A stretch of 64,000 bases of DNA from Nemertoderma westbladi (GCA_032718475.1 JAUCBJ010002996.1:1-64000), one strand, 5' to 3'; positions 44,283 to 55,697 are shown, counted from the stretch's first letter. Numbers and translations are program-made. The notes: generated by a model not told the origin, from the letters alone.

Positions 44283-44678
44283 TTAGTAAACGGATTTTGT
44301 AGGTGCGCCATTGCTTATGGGAGAATCATTACTGCTGTCTAAACCTGTGGAATTACTGGGAACAACTTGTTCCATCACTATTCTGTTACTTCCCTCGCCC
44401 CCGTGGTAAGTCTCATTGGGTGGATTACTTAAAACAACTCCAACAACTACACCTATAAATACGACCAACCCCATGAATGCTTTGAGAGCGCGGCATAACT
44501 TTTTGCTGTCGATTTTCCTACTAGTAACGGTTGTTTCTCCTGTCATTGAATTAATGCTCAGCTTCCTCATGGATGTGAACTGTTTTCTCGTATTACTTTC
44601 CAGTGAGTCAGTTGGGCCTTCCATTATTTTTGAACATGTAGAATAATAGTTAGACTTCGTTGACTCAATATCGGCCAT
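44283..44678 (-). CDS. 131-aa single-pass membrane protein, unknown
   Basis: ATG at 44676-44678, stop just after SVY. The first 65 residues are polar and Ser/Thr-rich with a basic stretch just before the membrane (SRKIDSKKLCRALKAF). A hydrophobic helix follows (MGLVVFIGVVVGVVLS), and the outer part of about 45 residues contains NETY and NSTG N-glycosylation sites. There is no signal peptide, and the positive residues before the helix suggest a type II orientation with the short C-terminus outside. It could be the first exon of a longer ectodomain protein. No family recognised. Its composition and the glycosylation sites make it more convincing than other frames of this size. Confidence 0.55.
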   Translation of the reverse strand: MADIESTKSNYYSTCSKIMEGPTDSLESNTRKQFTSMRKLSINSMTGETTVTSRKIDSKKLCRALKAFMGLVVFIGVVVGVVLSNPPNETYHGGEGSNRIVMEQVVPSNSTGLDSSNDSPISNGAPTKSVY

Positions 44679-47328
44679 AGCTATTATGATATTAGTAGGT
44701 ATGTGAAATATTTTTATTTAAAAGTTCAAAATTGGCTATTGAGTTTACAGTAGCTAGTGTTGTAGCATTGTGATAGAATAAAACAATACAGTGTAACTAA
44801 GAAACAGGATTACTACCTTTATGACCACAAATTTAAAACTCGATACATTTCAGTGGCACAACATTTAAAAATTAATGAATTATGTAGCAAATTATTTTAA
44901 TAATTAGGCTGACAGATTTGTTAATAAACAAAACGAAATATAGATTAGATATTCTAGATGAATATGTACCGATAATTTTAACCGGTGTGAGCCGCTTGCA
45001 GAATTTGTGTTGTTGTTGTCATTTTCTATTTGTTTTAAATTCATTCGCATTTATTGGTCTTGGCGTTGATGTATCAAAATGATCAACCTTTTGACCAAAG
45101 CTAAATATTAAACTCAGCCAAAAAAAAACAGTAAAAATAATTATATCTCAATTTCTCCAGCATATTTTCTTTCTCAAAACAAACACATTTTGTTGTGCCT
45201 TCGTATGTAATAAAATATAATTTTCCAGAAAACATATTTAATTTAGCGGAAAACGTCCATCCCCAAACCCAGATTAATATAATTTAGATGTTTACAGCTC
45301 ATTAATTAATTGCTATAATTTATTCTATAAATATTATGATTCTAAACAAATAAACAACGAACTATAACGACCAAACTGGGAATGGCAATAATCGAGCGCT
45401 CCTTGTGGGGTACGGACAAAGTTTGTTTAAAACTCAAATTACCCACCAACATAAGTTACAAAACTCGGAATTCATAGACTACTGGATCAATTAAACGACA
45501 ATTTTGGTTGTGGAAATACGATGGTCTTAAACACTTAAAATAAAAGAGATATGCAACTGGTATGGTATGGCTACTGAGACACAATTACCATCAAAACACC
45601 ATAAAAAGTATTTCTAGCAACTAACATAGAATAAATCATATTATATATACCGAACCGACTAGATTTACTCGTATAATAATAATTTATCTAACACAATGTA
45701 ATGTAGCACAATAATCGTATATCCCCAGAACTACAACAAGCCTCTCAAATTAAGTTTAATATTCAATACTCAGGTTGAAAACATTCAATGGAATTAATTG
45801 ATATTTACTGCATCCAAATTGATATAATATTGAGACAGCGGGGAAAACTTGACGCAAATCCCATCTCGGAAAAGTAATATCTCGCCTCGGCGAATCAACA
45901 ATTTTGCATGTTAATTGTATCCAAAATTGTTAATTCTTGATTATTTTAATTATCCATTAAGAGAAAGGAACACGTTACGGGTTACAGTGGTACGTTATTA
46001 TAATCAAAACAATAAACGGAAGTAATTAGAACACGTGAGTTATATTATTGCGAGTAATCGTCTGTTATTTGCATCAAGATTCCCCCACTAAATTCTAATC
46101 TAGAAATTCTAAACTACCCTGTTCAATTAATTGAACTCCAATTATAATTAAACTTGTACACTAGTAGCTAAATGATACAAAACAATGTTTAAACAAACGA
46201 AAATAATATAGGCGTTACTGGGAACATCGAGCAAAAAGCATGAATGAATATAGCAATCGTATGAAATGTTTCTTTCTAACTTATTAATAAGTTTTCGTGA
46301 ATTTGGTCGGAGTTACCAGATCGTAAATATAATTAAGTCTGATATCGATAACTCAAACTATCTTTAGGCGACATGTGGGGATAATTTCGGAATCTATGAG
46401 GAACTTGTTATAACAATATCAAACAAAAACTATATCGCATATCAAACCCGATGTCAATAGCTTCATTTACAATGGACATTTTATCTTCCTTCATAAAAAA
46501 TAACACAGAATTTAAATATAAATAATCCTGAGACAAAAAAAAAAGGAGAGATTTTATATTTTTTAAGAGGTTAATAGAATATACTAAATGATTCCATTAA
46601 TTTTACCCATATTGTTAGCTACTATTGCATTCGATACTATTATAGTCCATAGGGGACGTTCCCTTTGTGTTTCACACGTTGAAAGGGTTGGAGGTATTCG
46701 CGTGACACTTTCTGTGCGGTTGGGGGTTTAGGCGCTAAGAGGATATCTACATCTCTCCACAAAGGTGAGGGGGGGGGGGGGGGGGGGGGTCTGTTGGTCT
46801 GTTGGGTCGCCCGACAGTAACAAACAATAATAGTAACAATTAATATTAATAAATAGTAATAATCACAATGTCCGTCCCGGCTAATTTAAGTCGCTATCTT
46901 ATTGTATAAAATACGGAACATAAATACATTCAGGTAAATCCAATCTACAAACCACAAATATCTAGAAATTAAATAAGAGTGATTAATTTCAGGTCCATTT
47001 AATGTGTCACTATAAATTCTATTTATAAAGCTGGCCAAGTAAACTAGTTAACAAAAAACGTACAATCGGCATCATCATGCAATAAAGAACATATGAAACC
47101 CTCTAAGCCCCAACCCACAGAGATCAAACTGGGTCGAATTCCAGTGCTATGAGTGGAGAAGCTGATAGAGTAGACATGTTACTATGTATTATGTAACAAG
47201 GGGTGTAGCTCGGAAGCTACTAAATTAATATTATTATATCTCGTAATATATCAACAATCCGATCGGATTAAAAGCGAAAAGAAACCAAACCGAGATATAA
47301 TAAAACGGGGTCGCCTAGAAACAACCAA
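44679..47328. other. Intergenic, AT-rich
   Basis: No supported frame. It has 21 G at 46769-46789, followed by CTGTTGGTCTGTTGGGTCG. The rest is AT-rich single-copy-looking DNA; the 3' end and any UTR of AP2M1 lie near 47200-47328. Confidence 0.45.
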
Positions 47329-48630
47329 TCAACAGCGGGTCTCGTACAAACCCGACTTACCGATGTATCGAACCCATTTGATGACGTCGTGATCGGAATA
47401 ATTGAGTTTCGATTCGAACACCTTGAGGTAGCGAACCTTGAGCCCACTGGGGGCGAACGGCACCTCGAAACTCATCGATATCGGTGGCCGCGCCCACTTC
47501 TTCTTATCCGCGGACGCGAGCAACTCGATCTCCGCCGATATCTGGCTCTCCTTCATCCCGCCCATCCGCTTTATCTTCCAGAGAATCGCGTTCTCCGACG
47601 CTTTGTACTTGGCTTTCCCTTTCATACAGATGACCTGAACGCCGCTGGTGTTTAACGGCGTCGGGATTCGAACCTCGATCTTCTGGGCCAACAACGACGG
47701 TTTGAAGTTGCTCTTGAGCACGACTTTAACCTCCATCTTCGATCGTCCGACCTCCCGGACTAACGGAATGACCCGGAATGGTAGACTGATATCCTTGGTG
47801 GTTCGGTACCGCATTAACTCGTACTCCCCATCCGGCGGAATGAAACTAATAGATCGCTCTGTCTCGAACTTAGATAACTTCACGCACTGATGGAAAGTGC
47901 AATCGTCTATGGCGATGGACGTTTTATTCTGTCGGAAGGCGTCATCGGATGACGATTTCCCCTGTTTATCCAACGTTATCTTGTCGTTCAAACCGAATTT
48001 ACATTCCGGCATTCCAGACAGATACGACTTCATCATGACCTTACCGGAGACGTGAGCGCTAAGCACCTGACCCTGCGGCGACATGAGCAGATTAACCGAT
48101 TCTAGGACGTCGAGGAACAACTCATTCCGTCGGTATTTGATTCCATCTCGTCTCCAACCGATCTGCCCGGTAACTTGCTTCGTTATCTCAGCGTGCTCCT
48201 CTTTAGTGACTGATTTAATCCCTTGTTGCGTTATGTAGGTTTTTAACGTGCCGGTATCTGTATGCTGAGGGTAGCCGTAGTCGAGAATCTCGTCTAAAAG
48301 TTCGTAAATTAAAACGAAATTATTTTTTACATTGTCCTCGTTAATTTTACCGAAATACGAGGACATTACCGAGCAAACCTTAAGGATAAACTCGAACACG
48401 AGGGTAGAGTTGACGTTCTGTTTGGTAACGGCGGCGAGCCAGATGTTCCCGCGACGGATGTGGAAGAAGGAGGTTCTCGCGATGTTGGTTACCGGACTGC
48501 GAACCTGCTGACGGGCATGGATGACGTTGACCCGGAACGCGTCCACTGCGTTGCGACCGATGTCATCCCGATAAATACGGGAGATCAGAACCTCACCTTT
48601 GTGGTTGTATATAAACAGTCCGCCTATCAT
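47329..48630 (-). CDS. AP2M1: AP-2 complex subunit mu, intronless
   Basis: 433 residues, matching the animal AP-2 mu subunit from end to end ([18 protein letters not shown] to [12 protein letters not shown]); vertebrate proteins have about 435. Residues 1-140 are the longin-like N-terminal domain. A linker region has the TGQIGWRR segment that carries the AAK1-phosphorylated threonine. Residues from about 165 form the C-terminal mu-homology domain that binds YxxPhi cargo signals and phosphoinositides. AP-2 mu joins alpha, beta2 and sigma2 at the plasma membrane in clathrin-coated pit assembly. The frame is complete and unbroken by introns, with higher GC than its surroundings. No poly(A) remnant follows, so a young processed copy is not evident. 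Either the locus is intronless or this is an old functional retrogene. Confidence 0.96.
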   Translation of the reverse strand: MIGGLFIYNHKGEVLISRIYRDDIGRNAVDAFRVNVIHARQQVRSPVTNIARTSFFHIRRGNIWLAAVTKQNVNSTLVFEFILKVCSVMSSYFGKINEDNVKNNFVLIYELLDEILDYGYPQHTDTGTLKTYITQQGIKSVTKEEHAEITKQVTGQIGWRRDGIKYRRNELFLDVLESVNLLMSPQGQVLSAHVSGKVMMKSYLSGMPECKFGLNDKITLDKQGKSSSDDAFRQNKTSIAIDDCTFHQCVKLSKFETERSISFIPPDGEYELMRYRTTKDISLPFRVIPLVREVGRSKMEVKVVLKSNFKPSLLAQKIEVRIPTPLNTSGVQVICMKGKAKYKASENAILWKIKRMGGMKESQISAEIELLASADKKKWARPPISMSFEVPFAPSGLKVRYLKVFESKLNYSDHDVIKWVRYIGKSGLYETRC

Positions 48631-49737
48631 TCTGTTATTCTGTGTCCTATATCAGTAAAGTATATCTTTACCTATATGACAGTGTGCAGCAGTATGATCC
48701 TGATATCAGGATATAGCTGTATATAGGCCTACTGCTGTACTGGCTGACTGGTATTGTCAGATTGTGTTGTGATATTGCAGTATTGATATATTGAAATAGA
48801 AAAAACCAATGATTAACGAAACGACAAACTGACAAATTCTTCCGGCTGTACGTTCCGGGAATGATAGTAAATGTTGAAATGGTAATAACTGTAGATCTGT
48901 TCCCGTCAGCCCGTTGGCAGTTGGTTGCCAGGTTGCGTTTAGGCGTTGGTCCCTGTTCAGTAGTGTAGTAGCAGTAAGTAGCCTTTTACACTCAACAGTC
49001 AGACAGTTGTAGCTATGGTACCGGTACCCACTAACAGCTGAACAGTACAGCAGTACTGCACTATGCCTGTATGCGATGCGTGCTTGTGCTAGCAGGCTAG
49101 ACCTATGCCAGTATGCCTGTACAGCTGTATGACAGTACATGCAGTTATGATGTTGGGTAGTCCTATGCAGCTATGCCAGTATGCTCCTGTCCTGTAATCC
49201 TTGGATGTAGGTAACACTTACACTCAACACTAGCGGTCACCCGGTAACTACAGCCGCCTGACTCCACAATAGCAAAAGGTGGTGAGATTTGCCTCTGCTG
49301 TGGGAGTGGGTTAAAATTCCGAAATAAGACTGCAAGTTGGTAATAAATAATAATAAATTAATGGACTATTTTGAGTCTATTTACCATCTAATTTAGTTAC
49401 ACTACATCGCCACGACATACCTAATAAATGAAGCTGACAATAGGAAACTATATCGGTACCAGTAGCCGATAGGCACTGGCCCCAATAAATTGTTGTATTG
49501 ACTTTTTCACAGATTTATATACAAATGTTACTTAATAAAACTTTAATACTTTAAAGTTACCACCAACATATTAAAAAACAATTTCTGATGATTAATATAT
49601 TTTCTGGTTTTCATCATGTACTATAAATTATATTAAGGTGTTATTTCAAATAAAGCCATTAGACATATAAATTATTCCAGCTTGTCTTTTTCAGAGATTC
49701 TTCCTCTCCATATTAATTCCGTCATACTACATTCAGC
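48631..49737. other. Upstream of AP2M1, short CAGTA/CTGTA-rich repeats
   Basis: CAGTA, GCTGTA and CTGTAC motifs recur at 48650-49200, giving overlapping small palindromes. A 127-codon minus-strand frame at 48757-49140 starts with ATG, but its Tyr/Cys/Ser-rich product reflects the simple repeats; I reject it as a gene. The AP2M1 promoter presumably lies here; no TATA box is evident. Confidence 0.45.
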
Positions 49738-49900
49738 ATACTAACCTGGCACAGGGGTTAACCTCGCTCATGAATGTGGTTCCCCCAGGGTAAGATCCTC
49801 GCATTGCACAACGCCTGGATTGACCTCTGCGATTTTCTCAAATCGAGGAAACTCGGGTGCTAAATTTATGCTAGTGGGGCTTGCGTTCGCGCAGGCTCCT
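49738..49900 (+). ncRNA. U1: Variant U1 snRNA with altered 5' splice-site-pairing end
   Basis: A 163-nt U1 homologue whose 5' end reads ATACTAACCTGG, with A instead of T at position 6. It would therefore match GTTAGT rather than GTAAGT donors. The U1A loop is ATTGCACAAC rather than ATTGCACTCC and the Sm site AATTTATG. In stem 2, relative to the canonical copies, a C:G pair is changed to T:A at both positions (GATCC/GGATT against GGCCC/GGGTT). Stems 3 and 4, including GCG-TTCG-CGC, are intact. It lacks the AATGTAATATAG and TATATAAGAGG elements found before both canonical copies and their shared 3' flank. It may use another promoter, or be a decaying copy. Confidence 0.8.
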
Positions 49901-50763
49901 TCATATAATTACATATTATTTAATTGTTTATTGCGGTTTAATTAATTAATAATTGTTATTCTAATTGTCATATTCTTAATAAGATACACAAAATAACAAA
50001 ATTTAAATAATAATTTTAAAAAATATATATAAATATAAAGCTAAAATATGACTATAGTCTATCCCGTGTTGTTGCTTTTGGTAGATTCAGCTCTTCTGTA
50101 ACCTGGGTTTTAGTGAAAACCTGGTATTCTACACATCCGGGTTAATTGTAAAGTGAAAGATAACAGCTGGAAGTCTGCTATAACCCCTTTTATTTACTTT
50201 TAATGCTCCTCTCTCTTTAATGCTGCTTTTATTATACCATGTCGGGGTAAAAAATACATGGATTGTAAATTGTTTTTTTTATGAAAAAAACACCCTTTAC
50301 TCCCAGTTATCATATTGATGATTGTTCATTGTTGTTATTACTTATTATAAAGAAGGTTAATTAGTAAGGTAATAAAATGTTTTTATAATATGTGTTATTG
50401 TTGAAAGTTAATTTTTTATATTCATCTGTATACAGAGCAGCTGTGAGGAACCGATCTGGCGGTGGCAGTACACTTACCAGTAAATAACAGCAACAGGTTT
50501 GTAGGGCCTTCGCGCAGGACTTAGCAAGCAATATTATCATACGGCACGCCACCTATCATCGGTGTCTAGTCATCCCTTAGCGCGAGACTGGAGACGCAAA
50601 GTATCATTGTTGGACGAGTATTATTATCCAAAATTATCGCCTGCACCGAACGCAAACGCAGTAAAAGTAAGTAACAAGTAGAAGCGAAGCAACTTACGCA
50701 ACTTCAAATAAGGAATTAATTACAGAGCAAAAGGGAAGTAAATACTATTAAGCATAATGAAGG
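49901..50763. other. Spacer between the inverted variant U1 copies
   Basis: AT-rich, no supported gene. A minus-strand frame (50361-50552) that would start with ATG has no features and is not called. Confidence 0.4.
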
Positions 50764-50933
50764 AAGGAGCCTGCGCGGACGCATTAATTAGCCCCACTAA
50801 CATAAATTTAGCACCCGAGTTCCCTCGATTTGAGGAAATCGCAGAGGTCAATCCAGGCGTTGTGCAATGCGAGGATCTTACCCTGGGGGAACCACATTCA
50901 TGAGCGAGGTTAACCCCTGTGCCAGGTTAGTAT
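50764..50933 (-). ncRNA. U1: Second variant U1 snRNA, inverted, with enlarged stem-loop 4
   Basis: 170 nt. It shares with 49738-49900 every diagnostic change from canonical U1: ATACTAACC, the ATTGCACAAC loop, the T:A pair in stem 2, and the AATTTATG Sm site. It also has changes of its own. In stem 3, TTTTC/GGAAA has become TTTCC/GGGAA, which keeps pairing. In stem-loop 4 the internal loop is enlarged by six bases (GCTAATTAATGCG) with loop TCCG in place of TTCG, the GCG/CGC stem remaining. No canonical promoter element lies upstream; a TTTAAATC stretch about 35 bp upstream could be TATA-like. It is a divergent duplicate, functional or recently inactivated. Confidence 0.75.
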
Positions 50934-51674
50934 GAACGGCATGGTAAGACGTGATTTAAAAGATTTAAATATTGAAGAATATTGGTGTACCGCAAATTAT
51001 AATAGCTTATTAAAGGAATGTTTATAAAAGTAATATATTAATTGTTACGTTATATTATAAAACTGGTTTATTATATTTATCATCTTGTAAAGATAGTAAA
51101 TTACATATAAGCATAAGTATTCTATTATAAAATATTATAATTGTGTTGGTGAAGTTTAGGCCAACATTCTTGAGGCCCCATAATTTTTCGGTTGAAATAT
51201 CGTATACGTTTAGAACAGCATAGGTAGCCAAGGTGATCTCGAATGAAGCGATATTTAAAACACCACTCTCATGATAGCTTTTTGACATAGTTAATCTATA
51301 ATACCACATCATTCATTATCCATGCGACAAACGTTATCTTTGAAGCGCTGTCACCACATTTTCACAACAGCGCTTTAACCTAAAACCAAAATACTCTGAT
51401 TGAACAGCATCGCGCTCTCACAGCGCTATCACTCCGAAGTGTGTATCGTTGCGTGGCAATAAAAAGGCGCTAAGTCGAGCTTTTGAAAAAATGAGTTATT
51501 TATACCACCAGATAGCTGATGAAATTTGTCATCGATGGGTACTATTTGTTATTGTGATTTGTAGGCCTATATCCTTTTCAATATTCATAGCCTGTATAAT
51601 AAATTTAATTTGATTACATTTTATCATTTTGAATAGGAATTCCAATAACTGAGTTAGATCCTTTTAAACAGAAC
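50934..51674. other. Intergenic, AT-rich
   Basis: No supported gene. The last 30 bp or so (ATAACTGAGTTAGATCC to the LINE) belong to the repeat unit whose other copy starts near 54885. Confidence 0.45.
51663..51674. repeat. LINE target-site duplication, left copy
   Basis: TTTAAACAGAAC, repeated at 53718-53729 on the other side of the LINE. Confidence 0.85.
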
Positions 51675-53717
51675 CCTTTTAGCAGCTGCAGAAACAGTTC
51701 CTGTATACCCTCGAAACAGGAAAAGGGCCCCCTGGACTGACAACAAAATCCAGAAGTGCCGAAATGACCTTCATAAGGCGCAGAAAGAGACCCGACTCAA
51801 ACAGACTACAGCGGCCAAGAATGCAGTTAAGGCTGCATCTAGGTCCCTGAACAGGCAGTACTCTGCTAATCTACATGAGCTAATAAACCAACAGGTTGAT
51901 GCCATCAATGATGCTGACGACAGCAGGCAATCATCCCAGGCATGGAAATCGATCAATCTGCTTACTGGGCGGAAAAGCCAACCAACCACCAAGGTTAAGG
52001 CTGAATCACCAGCCGATCGCCTCAATGGTTGGAAAGCCCACTTTGAAAAGCTCCTCAATAAGGACAGGGTATTGCCTGATAACTTTATAGAAGTAAAAGT
52101 GTCTGAGTCTGTACTCCCAGATATTCCCATTGGCGATATCTCCTTTGCAGAAGTGAAGGCTGCTGCAAAGAGCATTAAGACCAATCGTGCCAGTGGAGTA
52201 GATGGTGTTCCCCCTGAGGTCTTTAAAATACCTGAGTGTTTAAAGCTCATCTATCCCATCATAGTAGACATGTACCGAACAACAAGAGTCCCACAAGAAA
52301 TGAAAACAAATAAGTTGGTGCCAGTTCCCAAGAAGGGCAACCTAACACTCTATGGTTCTTTTCGGGGAATCTCATTGATCTCGATTGCTGCAAAGCTATA
52401 CAATAGGATTCTATTAAATCGCATCAGGGATCCCATTGAGAGACTGCTCCGTGGAAATCAGAATGGGTTCCGTAAAGGTCGTGGGACCATGGAGCCCATT
52501 TTGGCACTTAGAAGGATAATTGAAGAGTTATCAAAAAAGAAAGACAGGCATCTGGCTGTTATCTTTGTTGACTTCTTCAAGGCCTTTGATTCAGTCTCTC
52601 GCTCACGTATGTTCAGCATACTTTTATTATATGGGATTCCTGATGAAATTATTGCAGCAATCAGATCAGTATACGATGGTTCGACAACATTTGTGTCTAC
52701 TGTTGACGGTGACACAGAACCATTTGAAGTGTTATGCGGCGTCCTCCAAGGAGACACACTTGCACCATTCTTGTTCATTATTGTGGTTGACTATGTTCTA
52801 CGCATGTCCTTAGATCATTATAATGATGATGGGGTGATGATAACTCCACCTACTGGCTCCAGAAGTCGAGGAAATCCTGCCAAGTACCTAACTGATCTAG
52901 ACTTTGCTGATGACTTAGGAGTACTCTCAGAATCATTAGAGGGAGCCCAACGGCTCCTCAGCTCATTAGAACATGCTGCTTCTAGTGTTGGTCTTTTTAT
53001 TAACTCCAGAAGGACCAAAATTCTGACAGTTAACTTTGAAAGTCCTCAGCAAGTCTCTGATCGGATGAGCATAAGCTCAAAGGATGGTATGCTTGAGCAT
53101 GTGGACAACTTCTGTTACCTGGGATCATGGATCCGGAAGTCAGGTGAGGACCTTCGAATACGTAAGGGAAAGGCATGGGCAGCCTTGAATAGGCTTCCAG
53201 GATTTGGAAGTCACCGAGAATTAATCGGAAACTTATTTAGAGCAGCAGTAGTTCCAGTACTCCTCTACGGGAGTCCATGCTGGGCTCTAACTGCTGAGGA
53301 CACCAAATCTCTGGATGGCACATTCACAAGAATGCTACGCCGGGTTCATTGTGTCAAGTACAATGCACACATCTCCAACCAGACACTATATAACATTGGA
53401 GGTGTCTCATTGGTTCCCCCAAGCTTGACACTAGAACAAAATCGCCTCCGCTTTGCAGGACATTGCTTTCGCCGGAGGACCAGCCAGTGCATAATCTTGT
53501 ACTTTGGCAGCCTCATGGAGTGAATAAGCATGGTGGACAGCCCATGACTTTCTTGAGACGCATCTTAAAGGACACTGGCCTTAAAGATGCGGATGATCTA
53601 GCAAATGTCATGGGTGATAGGGAGTTGTGGCGGTGCAATTTTGTTGACAAGCCGGCACAGCATTCTTAAAAATGCAGCAGCAATGCAGCATGCCGATCCT
53701 AGTAGTAGTAGTAGTAG
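51675..53717 (+). mobile_element. 5'-truncated LINE with (TAG)n tail and 12-bp target duplication
   Basis: About 2.04 kb. It starts inside the coding region upstream of RT, with no endonuclease. It contains the whole RT domain and C-terminal region and ends GCATGCCGATCC followed by TAG repeats. It inserted into a copy of a dispersed repeat whose uninterrupted relative is at about 54885-55470. Its 3' end is nearly identical to the fragment at 56619-56757. Confidence 0.93.
51676..53669 (+). pseudogene. LINE reverse transcriptase, frameshifted
   Basis: The frame is open from the truncation point. There is a region before RT (WKSINLLTGRKSQPTTK) and the fingers (LVPVPKKGNLTLYGSFRGIS, NQNGFRKGRGTMEPILALRR). 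The palm has motif A FVDFFKAFDS, motif B GVLQGDTLAPFLF and motif C LDFADDLGVL. The thumb and C-terminal region end RLRFAGHCFR. Near 53470-53480 the frame shifts and ends at TGA 53523; the expected continuation (EDQPVHNLVLWQPHGVNKHG to 53669) is in the next frame. Catalytic aspartates are intact, but the C-terminus is separated and the N-terminal endonuclease is missing. The clade is not certain from the RT alone. Confidence 0.9.
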
Positions 53718-54230
53718 TTTAAACAGAACGGAACCATTTTCTAATAGATAAAATATGATCCTGCTGGCTGCATATCAAGCCTTTTCAATCTAGGAAGTTG
53801 GCCTAACAGCTCATTGAAATTACAATCCAGCAGTTTGGTACACTATTTGACAGTATGTGAACACGATGCCTATCTTAACTCAGGCACAATAATTAACAAG
53901 AATTGGTTATAAGCGCTGAAAGAACCAATGCCACATGTAATTTAGCACTTGTGCAAAAAAATGCGACGCGCAATCGCACCTGCGCAACTGTTGTCTCACG
54001 CATTAAAAAATCTGGCACAATTGTCATGAAACAATTCGCATAATTCACAGGCACTTCCATGTTCTTAACAGGCACAATTAGTATGCCAGGCCTGTGTGCC
54101 GCATAAATTATATCGGTAGCAAAAATCAATAAATGGAATAACCCAGTCATCATAAGCACTAACACAAGAAATATTAATTATACCAACCAACTCTCACAAA
54201 CTTATTGCAAACAAACTTATTAAACCTGTT
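53718..54230. repeat. Dispersed repeat, copy A (right part after the LINE)
   Basis: Aligns with about 54971-55470 along its length (GGAACCATTTTCTAATA, CAATCTAGGAAGT, ATTGAAATTACAATCCAGC, AATTATATCGGT). The left flank of the LINE completes this copy. The two copies are direct, about 1.25 kb apart. Confidence 0.85.
53893..54147 (-). CDS. Small hydrophobic-start frame in the duplicated repeat, unknown
   Basis: From its first ATG the product begins MMTGLFHLLIFATDIIYAAH, signal-peptide-like, then HRPGILIVPVKNMEVPVN and a Val/Ala-rich end. A version with few substitutions is present in the second copy of the repeat (55198-55395), though its C-terminus differs because of a 6-bp length difference and nearby changes. 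Conservation may simply reflect recent duplication. No family recognised. Confidence 0.25.
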   Translation of the reverse strand, partial: TGLFHLLIFATDIIYAAHRPGILIVPVKNMEVPVNYANCFMTIVPDFLMRETTVAQVRLRVAFFCTSAKLHVALVLSALITNSC

Positions 54231-54880
54231 AATGTAAGCATGCAAGGAATTTGGTTGTAGTGTTGCTGATGAGACCCAGTAAGGTCGAAACGCGTACGTG
54301 GTTTGGAGAGATATGAGATATTAATTTCAAGAAAAATTACGCGATTCCTAAATTTGTACACTACCCGGTTAAATAGTACGCATGTGATGGGATTAGTTTG
54401 AGAATGAGTTTGAGAATTTCAACTCTTAAATTTTTTTAATTAAACCAATTATTCGTATTTTCGAAAAAGCGTCAAGTCTCCCTCAATGGGGGGAGACTTG
54501 ACACCTAGGGTGGGAGACTTAAACCCCCATTCCCATTTTTGTAAATTCGTACAAAAATCCATTAGAGGTGAAATAATTACATGTTCAACATGTCTATTTT
54601 ATAGTAGAGCAGATAAAAAATAAAAAATGCGATTATTAATTTGTCAAATTATTATCCAAAATTTTATACCAATTTAAGAGGTCGTTCTAATGGTTCTCCT
54701 AACCGAGGACGAAATAATTAATAGTTCATTGAAACCGCAATAAAATTTAACGCGGTAAGACACTTTTTCATAATAAATAAAACCACAGTCTTATAGAGGT
54801 GTCGTCGCGACAGAGGAATAATTGCGGCTAATCTCTCAAAAAAATAGCCGTAAACGCGACATAAGCCGTGGGCTTACGGA
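54231..54880. other. Spacer between the two repeat copies
   Basis: Contains a hairpin near 54472-54530 (AAGTCTCCCTCAATGGGGGG AGACTT and a second GGGAGACTT) and no supported gene. Confidence 0.5.
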
Positions 54881-55470
54881 TAACTGAGTTACATAGATCC
54901 TTTTAAACGGAACCATTTAAAGGGGGCTAACTCAAAATAATGTTACAAATTCTGAGTTAGCTCCTTTACGTTCAAACGGAACCATTTTCTAATACACTGA
55001 AGCTGATTCTGCTGGCTGGAAGCTTTTTCAATCTAGGAAGTAGGCCTAAGTTCATTGAAATTACAATCCAGCCATTTAGTACACTATGCTACAACAGTAC
55101 ACTACAGTATGTGAACCGGGCTTAACTTAACTCAGGCACAATAATTAACAAGAATTGATTATAAGCGCTGAAAGAAACCAATGCCACATATAATTTATCA
55201 CTTGTGCAACACGAATGCGACGCGCACCTGCGCAACTGTTGCCTCACGCATTAAAAAATCTGGCACAATTCTCATGAAACAATTCGCATAATTCATAGGC
55301 ACTTCCATGTTCTTAACAGGCACAATTAGTATGCCAGGCCTGTGTGCCGCATAAATTATATCGGTTCCCCAAATCAATAAATGGAATAACCCAGACATCA
55401 TAAGCACTAACACAAGAAATATTAATTATACCCACCAACTCTCACAAACTTATTGCAAATACAATGATCA
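54881..55470. repeat. Dispersed repeat, copy B (uninterrupted)
   Basis: Begins ATAACTGAGTTACATAGATCC and runs to CCAACTCTCACAAACTTATTGC. It is homologous to 51640-51674 plus 53718-54230, so it shows the empty site of the LINE insertion, apart from a small extra inverted segment (GAGTTAGCTCCTTT) near 54926-54970. Confidence 0.8.
55198..55395 (-). CDS. Paralogue of the small frame at 53893-54147
   Basis: From its first ATG it begins MMSGLFHLLIWGTDIIYAAH and has the same middle (HRPGILIVPVKNMEVPMN). It ends earlier, after VAQVRVAFVLHK, because of indels against the other copy. Same doubts: no family, no promoter seen. Confidence 0.25.
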   Translation of the reverse strand, partial: SGLFHLLIWGTDIIYAAHRPGILIVPVKNMEVPMNYANCFMRIVPDFLMREATVAQVRVAFVLHK

Positions 55471-55697
55471 ACCTTCAAACACAGTTATTATTAACACTGT
55501 GATTAACAGTTGAGATTGTGGGGAGAGAAAATCACACTCGTGAACGATATTCATACTACTGCACTGTAGAGATCCAACAAAATGTTATTTGCGAATGTGT
55601 AATTAGCGATAACAAGTTATATGTATTACTTATTTATTATATAAAGTAATATGCAAAAGGCTCAGCTCACCCCACCCCTACTTTTGTTTATATTGTA

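Noticed and set aside
47329-48630. AP2M1 as a dead processed pseudogene
   Set aside because: The frame is complete, ends conserved, no poly(A) remnant or disabling change; more likely functional.
48757-49140. 127-aa minus-strand frame upstream of AP2M1
   Set aside because: ATG start but built on CAGTA/CTGTA simple repeats; no domain, no conservation argument.
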